Made by a program: the position numbers and the translations under genes. The notes under the pieces were generated by a model. It was not told the DNA's origin. It ran no database searches and saw only the letters and a program-made list of their open reading frames with translations. From Candidatus Bacteroides merdavium (GTDB lineage Bacteria; Bacteroidota; Bacteroidia; Bacteroidales; Bacteroidaceae), in contig DXAV01000006.1 of the NCBI GenBank assembly GCA_019116805.1, positions 1-39,372 on the forward strand: a stretch of DNA of 39,372 bases. Direction: 5' to 3'. This document shows positions 33,368 to 39,372 of the stretch, piece by piece. Each line of letters begins with the position of its first letter. Positions within the stretch are counted from its first letter, which is position 1.

Positions 33368-34282
33368 ATGGCAACAGAAGAAACAACATATCACATCCCC
33401 GTGCTGCTGAAAGCCAGCGTGGACGGTATGAACATCCGTCCGGACGGCACATATATAGACGTGACCTTCGGTGGAGGCGGACACTCGCGCGAGATTCTGT
33501 CACGGCTAGGCGACGGAGGACGGCTGCTGAGCTTCGACCAAGACGAGGACGCCGAACGTAACATCGTGGACGACCCGCATTTCACCTTCGTGCGAAGCAA
33601 CTTCCGCTACCTACACAACTTCCTGCGCTACTACGGTGTGGAGCAGGTGGATGCCATCCTGGCCGACCTGGGCGTATCGTCCCATCACTTCGACGACAGC
33701 GAACGGGGCTTCTCCTTCCGCTTCGAAGGCAAGCTGGACATGCGCATGAACAAGCGGGCGGGCCTGACGGCTGCCGACGTAGTGAACACCTATAACGAGG
33801 AACGGCTGGCGGATATCTTCTACCTCTACGGCGAACTGAAGAACAGCCGCAAGCTGGCCGCCCTGCTGGTCAAGGCGCGCAACACGCGGCAGATAGAAAC
33901 CATTGGCGACTTCCTGGACATCGTGAAACCCCTCTTCGGCCGCGAACGCGAGAAGAAGGAATTGGCCAAGGTATTCCAGGCCCTGCGTATTGAGGTGAAC
34001 CAAGAGATGGAGGCTCTGAAGGAAATGCTCTATGCCGCCACCGAATCCCTGCGTCCGGGTGGACGGCTGGTTGTCATCACTTACCACTCGCTGGAGGACC
34101 GCATGGTGAAGAACATCATGAAGACGGGCAACGTAGAGGGCAAGGCGGAAAAAGATTTCTACGGCAACGTACAGACACCCTTCCGACTCGTAAACAACAA
34201 AGTGATTGTGCCCGACGAAGAGGAGATTGCCCGTAATCCTCGTTCGCGAAGCGCCAAACTGAGAATAGCAGAAAAACGATGA
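33368..34282 (+). CDS. rsmH: 16S rRNA (cytosine(1402)-N4)-methyltransferase
   Basis: A 304-aa SAM-dependent methyltransferase that modifies C1402 in the 16S decoding centre. DVTFGGGGHSREIL (about 28-41) is the SAM-binding loop, followed by FDQDEDA (motif II) and ILADLGVSSHHFDD with the NPPF-like active site region. RGFSFRFEGKLDMRMN and the C-terminal RPGGRLVVITYHSLEDR complete the family signature. The length is normal. It is the first recognisable gene of the dcw cluster here, 18 bp before the ftsL-like gene. Its codons are GC-rich. Confidence 0.97.
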   Translation: MATEETTYHIPVLLKASVDGMNIRPDGTYIDVTFGGGGHSREILSRLGDGGRLLSFDQDEDAERNIVDDPHFTFVRSNFRYLHNFLRYYGVEQVDAILADLGVSSHHFDDSERGFSFRFEGKLDMRMNKRAGLTAADVVNTYNEERLADIFYLYGELKNSRKLAALLVKARNTRQIETIGDFLDIVKPLFGREREKKELAKVFQALRIEVNQEMEALKEMLYAATESLRPGGRLVVITYHSLEDRMVKNIMKTGNVEGKAEKDFYGNVQTPFRLVNNKVIVPDEEEIARNPRSRSAKLRIAEKR

Positions 34283-34300
34283 GATAAAGGAGACATTGCA

Positions 34301-34654
34301 ATGGAAACCATACAAGAAAACACTGCATTATCGGAAAAGAAAAACAAGCACGCTTCCTGGAAAAGCATTGTGGGCGGAGACATACTGGCCACAGACTTCT
34401 TCCGCCGACAAACCAAACTGCTGGTATTGGTCATGGTGCTCATCATTTTCTACATCCACAATCGCTATGCCTGCCAGCAGCAGATGATAGAGATTGATCG
34501 GCTGAAAAAGGAACTGATCGACATCAAGTACGACGCACTGACGCGTAGTTCAGAACTGATGGAGCGCAGCCGCCAGTCACGCATCGAGGAATATATTTCC
34601 ACCCGCGAGAGCGACCTGCAGACGGCAACGACTCCGCCCTATCTCATCAAGTAA
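34301..34654 (+). CDS. ftsL: FtsL-like cell-division protein
   Basis: A 117-aa bitopic membrane protein: cytoplasmic N-terminus of about 42 residues, one transmembrane helix (LLVLVMVLIIFYIHN, about 45-60), then a periplasmic coiled coil (QMIEIDRLKKELIDIKYDAL). Sequence identity to E. coli FtsL is low, as usual; the call rests on topology and on its place between rsmH and ftsI. FtsL works with FtsQ and FtsB to activate FtsWI at the septum. Confidence 0.8.
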   Translation: METIQENTALSEKKNKHASWKSIVGGDILATDFFRRQTKLLVLVMVLIIFYIHNRYACQQQMIEIDRLKKELIDIKYDALTRSSELMERSRQSRIEEYISTRESDLQTATTPPYLIK

Positions 34655-34678
34655 AACCACAACCTGCAACGAACAACC

Positions 34679-36805
34679 ATGGCTGTAAACAAAAAAAACA
34701 TAATGACCCGCTACTTCTTCGTCGTGCTGCTGATGTCGCTGATGGGAATAGCGGTGGTAGTCAAGGCCGGCTTCATCATGTTTGCCGAACAGGGCTATTG
34801 GAAAGACGTGGCCGACCGCTTTGTGCGCGAGGGCGTCCCCGTCAAGCCCAATCGCGGTAATATCCTCTCAGCCGACGGGAAGCTGATGGCCAGCTCCCTG
34901 CCCGAATACCGTATCTACATGGACTTCAAAGCTGGTGGATATCAGAAAGACACCATGCTGATGAACCATCTGACGGAAATCTGTGAAGGCCTACACAAGA
35001 TATTTCCTGACCGAAGCGCTGCCCAGTTCAAGGCCCATCTGCTGAAAGGCCGCAAGAAAGGAAGCCGCAACTACTTGATTTATCCCAAACGTATCTCATA
35101 CATCCAGTATAAGGAGGCGAAGCGTCTGCCGGTATTCAACTTAAACAAATACAAGGGAGGATTTCATGAATTAGCCTACAACCAACGAAAGAAGCCCTTC
35201 GGTTCACTGGCCGCACGTACCTTGGGAGACCTGTATGCCGACACAGCTCAAGGAGCCAAGAACGGTATCGAACTAGCTTTTGATTCTCTGTTGAAAGGGC
35301 GCGAAGGCATCACTCATCGCCAAAAGGTAATGAACAAATACCTGAACATCGTGGACCGTCCGCCCGTGGACGGCTGCGACATCATCACCACCCTTGATGT
35401 GGACATGCAGGACATCTGCGAAAAAGCGCTGGTGGATAAACTGAAGGAATTGGAAGCCGTGTCGGGCGTAGCCATCCTGATGGACGTACCTACGGGCGAC
35501 GTCAAGGCCATCGTGAACATGACGCGCGGCCAGGACGGCAACTACTATGAAATGCGCAATCTGGCCATAAGCAATCTGCAGGAGCCCGGCTCTACTTTCA
35601 AGACAGCTTCCATCATGGTGGCGTTGGAGGACGGTAAAATTACGCCCGACTACACCGTGGACACCGAGAAAGGTATCAAGATGATGTACGGGCAGGCCAT
35701 GCGCGACCACAACTGGTACAAGGGTGGATATGGCGTCATCGATGTGAACCGCATCATGGAGGTATCGTCCAACATTGGTGTGTCGAGCATCATCGACAAG
35801 TTCTACAAAGACGACCCGCAAAAGTTTGTGGACGGTCTGAAGCGCATGAGCATCGACCAGCCACTACATTTGCAAATACCAGGAGAAGGCACCCCCAACA
35901 TCAAAGGGCCGAAAGAGAAATATTTTGCCAAGACAACCCTGCCCTGGATGAGTATCGGCTACGAAGTACAGATCCCTCCCATCAACATTCTGACTTTCTA
36001 CAACGCTATTGCCAACAACGGCACCATGGTACGCCCCCGTTTCGTGACCAAAGCGGTGAAGGACGGCGACGTCGTGGAAGAATATCCGGTCGAGGTTATC
36101 AACAAAAAAATCTGCTCGGACCATACGCTGGAACAAATACGCACCATCCTGCGAAACGTCGTAGGACACGGACTGGCCAAACCAGCAGGTAGTGACCAGT
36201 TCCATGTTTCGGGAAAGACCGGTACGGCACAGATTTCGCAAGGAGCGGCAGGCTACAAAAGCGGTGTACGCAACCACTTGGTCAGCTTCTGTGGTTATTT
36301 CCCCTCAGAGCAACCAAAATACAGTTGTATCGTCTCCATCCAGATCAACAAAGGTATTGCCTCGGGTGGTGGAATGGCAGGAAGTGTCTTCGGCAAGATA
36401 GCCGAAAGAGTCTATGCCAAGAACCTGCATTTCGACTTAAAGAATGCCATAGACAGTACAAGTAACGTCATCCCGTCTGTCAAAGCTGGAAATATGAACG
36501 AAACAGTTCGGGTACTGGAAAGTTTGAAGGTACCTGTCCAAAAAGACTTCAAACTAACAGACAGTCAAATTAAATGGGGGCATGCGCAGCAATCGCCCAA
36601 TGCTGTTATCCTGCAAACAAGCGAAAGTAAATCGGGATTGGTACCGAACGTGATAGGCATGGGGGCTAAAGACGCCGTCTATTTGTTGGAAAGCAAAGGA
36701 TTGCGCGTACAAATCTACGGCATCGGTAAGGTGAGAAGCCAGTCCATTACAGGGGGGAGTAGGATTGTAAAGGGTCAGACCGTTACCCTTCAACTAAGAC
36801 AATAA
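34679..36805 (+). CDS. ftsI: Penicillin-binding protein, septal transpeptidase with PASTA domain
   Basis: A 708-aa class B PBP. A short cytoplasmic tail and one transmembrane helix (about 12-32) are followed by the pedestal domain (VPVKPNRGNILSADGK) and the transpeptidase domain. The catalytic motifs are complete: PGSTFK (Ser305, Lys308), SSN (363-365) and KTGTAQ (513-515). A C-terminal PASTA domain (about 647-708, LVPNVIGMGAKDAVYLLESK) is present, which E. coli FtsI lacks; PASTA domains are known on division PBPs of Bacteroidetes and Gram-positives. It crosslinks septal peptidoglycan and is the target of beta-lactams. It is in the dcw operon between ftsL and murE. Confidence 0.95.
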   Translation: MAVNKKNIMTRYFFVVLLMSLMGIAVVVKAGFIMFAEQGYWKDVADRFVREGVPVKPNRGNILSADGKLMASSLPEYRIYMDFKAGGYQKDTMLMNHLTEICEGLHKIFPDRSAAQFKAHLLKGRKKGSRNYLIYPKRISYIQYKEAKRLPVFNLNKYKGGFHELAYNQRKKPFGSLAARTLGDLYADTAQGAKNGIELAFDSLLKGREGITHRQKVMNKYLNIVDRPPVDGCDIITTLDVDMQDICEKALVDKLKELEAVSGVAILMDVPTGDVKAIVNMTRGQDGNYYEMRNLAISNLQEPGSTFKTASIMVALEDGKITPDYTVDTEKGIKMMYGQAMRDHNWYKGGYGVIDVNRIMEVSSNIGVSSIIDKFYKDDPQKFVDGLKRMSIDQPLHLQIPGEGTPNIKGPKEKYFAKTTLPWMSIGYEVQIPPINILTFYNAIANNGTMVRPRFVTKAVKDGDVVEEYPVEVINKKICSDHTLEQIRTILRNVVGHGLAKPAGSDQFHVSGKTGTAQISQGAAGYKSGVRNHLVSFCGYFPSEQPKYSCIVSIQINKGIASGGGMAGSVFGKIAERVYAKNLHFDLKNAIDSTSNVIPSVKAGNMNETVRVLESLKVPVQKDFKLTDSQIKWGHAQQSPNAVILQTSESKSGLVPNVIGMGAKDAVYLLESKGLRVQIYGIGKVRSQSITGGSRIVKGQTVTLQLRQ

Positions 36806-36826
36806 CGAATGGAAACATTTTAATGA

Positions 36827-38284
36827 ATGATTATGAAACTGAATGATTTGCTGAAAGTGATACAGCCAGTAGAAATAACCGGCAGTACAGACATAGAAAT
36901 AAGCGGAGTGAACATCGACTCACGCTTAATAGAAGCTGGACACCTCTTCATGGCCATGCGTGGCACGCAGACCGACGGTCATGCTTATATTCCCTCTGCT
37001 ATCGGCAAAGGAGCCGTTGCCGTACTTTGTGAAGAAATGCCAGAGCAGAAGGAAACCGGCATCACTTACGTTCGTGTAAAGGATAGTGAAGATGCTGTGG
37101 GTAAGATAGCAACAACTTTCTATGGTGACCCGACCTCGAAACTAGAGTTGGTGGGTGTTACCGGCACCAATGGCAAGACTACTATCGCAACCTTATTATA
37201 TAATGTATTCCGATATTTTGGCTATAAGGTAGGCCTCATCTCTACCGTATGTAACTACATCGACGACCAGCCGGTACCGACCGAGCACACGACCCCTGAT
37301 CCCATCACGCTCAACCGTCTGCTGGGGCAGATGGCCGACGCAGGATGTAAATATGCTTTCATGGAAGTAAGTTCCCACTCCATTGACCAGAAGCGGATTA
37401 GCGGATTGCACTTTGCCGGAGGCATTTTCACCAACCTGACACGCGACCATCTGGACTATCATAAAACGGTGGAGAGCTATCTGAAGGCCAAAAAGAAATT
37501 CTTCGACGACATGCCCAAGAATGCTTTCAGCCTGACCAATCTAGACGACAAGAACGGGTTGGTGATGACTCAAAACACCCGTTCGCACATATATACCTAT
37601 TCACTGCGCAGCCTGAGCGACTTCAAGGGACGTGTATTGGAATCACACTTCGAAGGCATGTTGCTCGACTTCAACAACCACGAGGTGGCCGTCCAATTTA
37701 TCGGACGCTTCAACGCCTCCAACCTACTGGCCGTATTCGGTGCTGCCGTATTGTTGGGTAAGAAGGAAGAAGACGTACTGGTGGCACTGAGCACCCTGCA
37801 TCCGGTTGCCGGACGCTTTGATGCGATTCGTTCGCCCGAAAAAGGTTTTACCGCCATTATCGATTATGCCCATACGCCCGATGCACTGGTCAACGTACTG
37901 AACGCCATTCATGGAGTGTTGGAAGGGAAAGGTAAGGTCATCACCGTCGTAGGAGCTGGCGGAAACCGCGACAAGGGCAAACGCCCCATCATGGCCAAGG
38001 AAGCCGCCCGCCTGAGCGACCGTGTTATCATCACGAGCGACAATCCCCGCTTCGAAGAGCCGCAGGACATCATCAACGACATGCTGGCCGGACTCGACAA
38101 GGACGACATGCAGAAGACGCTCAGCATTGCCGACCGCCGTGAAGCCATCAAGACTGCCTGCATGCTGGCACAACCCGGCGACGTCGTGCTGGTAGCCGGC
38201 AAGGGCCATGAGAACTATCAGGAGATAAAGGGTGTAAAACACCACTTCGACGACAAGGAAGAGCTCCAGAAAATCATGAACTAA
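36827..38284 (+). CDS. murE: UDP-N-acetylmuramoyl-L-alanyl-D-glutamate--2,6-diaminopimelate ligase
   Basis: A 485-aa cytoplasmic Mur ligase that adds the third stem-peptide residue using ATP. An ATG two codons later (36833) is also possible. The ATP loop is [10 protein letters not shown], followed by TTPDP (substrate UMAG), MEVSSHS, and [12 protein letters not shown] in the central and C-terminal domains. The specificity motif reads DNPR (in [10 protein letters not shown]), which selects meso-diaminopimelate rather than lysine, as expected for a Gram-negative. It lies 21 bp after ftsI and 40 bp before mraY. Confidence 0.97.
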   Translation: MIMKLNDLLKVIQPVEITGSTDIEISGVNIDSRLIEAGHLFMAMRGTQTDGHAYIPSAIGKGAVAVLCEEMPEQKETGITYVRVKDSEDAVGKIATTFYGDPTSKLELVGVTGTNGKTTIATLLYNVFRYFGYKVGLISTVCNYIDDQPVPTEHTTPDPITLNRLLGQMADAGCKYAFMEVSSHSIDQKRISGLHFAGGIFTNLTRDHLDYHKTVESYLKAKKKFFDDMPKNAFSLTNLDDKNGLVMTQNTRSHIYTYSLRSLSDFKGRVLESHFEGMLLDFNNHEVAVQFIGRFNASNLLAVFGAAVLLGKKEEDVLVALSTLHPVAGRFDAIRSPEKGFTAIIDYAHTPDALVNVLNAIHGVLEGKGKVITVVGAGGNRDKGKRPIMAKEAARLSDRVIITSDNPRFEEPQDIINDMLAGLDKDDMQKTLSIADRREAIKTACMLAQPGDVVLVAGKGHENYQEIKGVKHHFDDKEELQKIMN

Positions 38285-38324
38285 GAACCAACTGTTAATT
38301 GAACATTGTAATTTATTCATTGCC

Positions 38325-39372
38325 ATGCTATACTATTTATTCCATTGGCTCGACCAATATGATTTCCCCGGTGCAGGTATGTTTGCTTATACGTCGTTCC
38401 GTGCACTGATGGCTATCATCCTGGCTCTGCTGATTTCTACGATTTGGGGAGACAAATTTATTCATCTGCTGCAACGGAAACAGATTACCGAAACCCAACG
38501 TGATGCCAGCATCGACCCGTTCGGCGTAAACAAAGTGGGAGTACCCAGTATGGGAGGAGTCATTATCATTTTTGCAACTCTCATCCCCTGCCTGCTGTTG
38601 GGTAAATTAGAGAACATCTACATGATCCTGATGCTCATCACCACTGTCTGGCTGGGTTCGTTGGGCTTTGCTGACGACTATATCAAGATATTCAAGAAAG
38701 ACAAGGAAGGCTTGCACGGCAAGTTCAAGATTATCGGACAAGTGGGTCTCGGCCTGATTGTGGGGCTGACTCTCTACCTCAGCCCACAGGTTGTCATTCG
38801 CGAAAACATTGAAGTGGAACAACCAGACGGGCAAATTGAAGTAGTACATGCAGCCAAAGAAATCAAGGCTACACAAACTACCATTCCCTTCTTCAAAAGC
38901 AATAACCTGGATTATGCCGATATCATGGGTTTTTGGGGTGACCACGCCCAGACAGCTGGATGGATATTGTTCGTCATCGTCACCATCTTCGTCGTTACGG
39001 CTGTAAGCAACGGTGCCAATCTGAATGATGGCATGGACGGCATGGCGGCAGGTAACTCGGCCATCATCGGACTGACACTGGGTATCCTAGCATACGTGTC
39101 GAGTCACATCGAATATGCAGGCTACCTGAACATCATGTACATTCCCGGTTCCGAAGAGCTGGTAATCTTCATTTGCGCCTTTATCGGTGCACTTATCGGT
39201 TTCCTGTGGTACAATGCCTATCCGGCACAAGTGTTCATGGGCGATACAGGCAGCCTTACCATCGGAGGTATTATTGCGGTCTTTGCTATCATCATCCACA
39301 AGGAACTGCTGATTCCCATCCTCTGCGGTATCTTTCTAGTGGAAAATCTGTCTGTCATCCTGCAAAGAGTGT
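38325..39372 (+). CDS. mraY: Phospho-N-acetylmuramoyl-pentapeptide-transferase (partial, cut by window end)
   Basis: The first 349 codons of MraY, starting MLYYLFHW at 38325 and still open at the window edge. It transfers phospho-MurNAc-pentapeptide to undecaprenyl phosphate to make lipid I, in the inner membrane. Signature stretches are [22 protein letters not shown] with the metal-binding DD pair, [15 protein letters not shown] and [13 protein letters not shown]. Between the helices after [13 protein letters not shown] there is a polar insertion ([16 protein letters not shown], then [14 protein letters not shown]) that makes this longer than E. coli MraY; similar insertions are usual in Bacteroidetes as far as I recall. 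Confidence 0.97.
   Translation, partial: MLYYLFHWLDQYDFPGAGMFAYTSFRALMAIILALLISTIWGDKFIHLLQRKQITETQRDASIDPFGVNKVGVPSMGGVIIIFATLIPCLLLGKLENIYMILMLITTVWLGSLGFADDYIKIFKKDKEGLHGKFKIIGQVGLGLIVGLTLYLSPQVVIRENIEVEQPDGQIEVVHAAKEIKATQTTIPFFKSNNLDYADIMGFWGDHAQTAGWILFVIVTIFVVTAVSNGANLNDGMDGMAAGNSAIIGLTLGILAYVSSHIEYAGYLNIMYIPGSEELVIFICAFIGALIGFLWYNAYPAQVFMGDTGSLTIGGIIAVFAIIIHKELLIPILCGIFLVENLSVILQRV

Overview
The window is a chromosomal segment of a Bacteroidales gut-type bacterium, most likely Bacteroides or Phocaeicola. Three things support this: a hybrid two-component regulator (HTCS) beside carbohydrate enzymes, Bacteroides-type -7 boxes (TAnnTTTG) before many genes, and adjacent glycine-lipid acyltransferase genes upstream of a division/cell-wall (dcw) cluster. 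No tRNA, rRNA, CRISPR array or intact mobile element was seen.

Region 1 (about 1-13,950, visibly AT-rich, all recognised genes on the minus strand) is a carbohydrate locus without SusC/SusD. In transcription order it holds a GH2 glycosidase, a large GH43 enzyme fused to a second sandwich plus (alpha/alpha)6-like module, an HTCS regulator, then a four-gene operon: Tat-type Gfo/Idh/MocA oxidoreductase, small two-TM protein, second Tat-type Gfo/Idh/MocA oxidoreductase, and a protein with two DUF1080 (3-keto-disaccharide hydrolase) domains. By analogy with the BT2156-BT2160 operon of B. thetaiotaomicron (recalled from the literature), this set probably cleaves glycosides by oxidation at C3, elimination or hydration, and re-reduction. 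Pairing it with conventional glycosidases and an HTCS is the most system-like feature here.

Region 2 (13,950-14,810) is a gene-poor junction. It holds a decayed IS256-type transposase remnant, a four-unit palindrome array with an exact 22-bp period, and the prfB terminator. From here rightwards the DNA becomes much more GC-rich.

Region 3 (14,810-24,723) holds prfB, a two-domain M16 lipoprotein peptidase, an operon of an unknown lipoprotein and a PagL-like outer-membrane deacylase, an acyl-CoA synthetase, and an M20 ArgE-type deacylase. A second palindrome array, unrelated in sequence but also of exactly 22-bp period, lies between the last two.

Region 4 (24,726-32,890) holds a tightly coupled minus-strand operon (dut, TPR lipoprotein, DUF4292 lipoprotein, EnvC-like activator), a divergent dGTPase gene, the glsA-glsB acyltransferase pair for glycine lipids, and an ECF sigma factor with no visible anti-sigma gene.

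Region 5 (33,368-end) is the start of the dcw cluster: rsmH, ftsL-like, ftsI with a PASTA domain, murE and mraY (cut by the window edge). mraZ, which often precedes rsmH, is not there.
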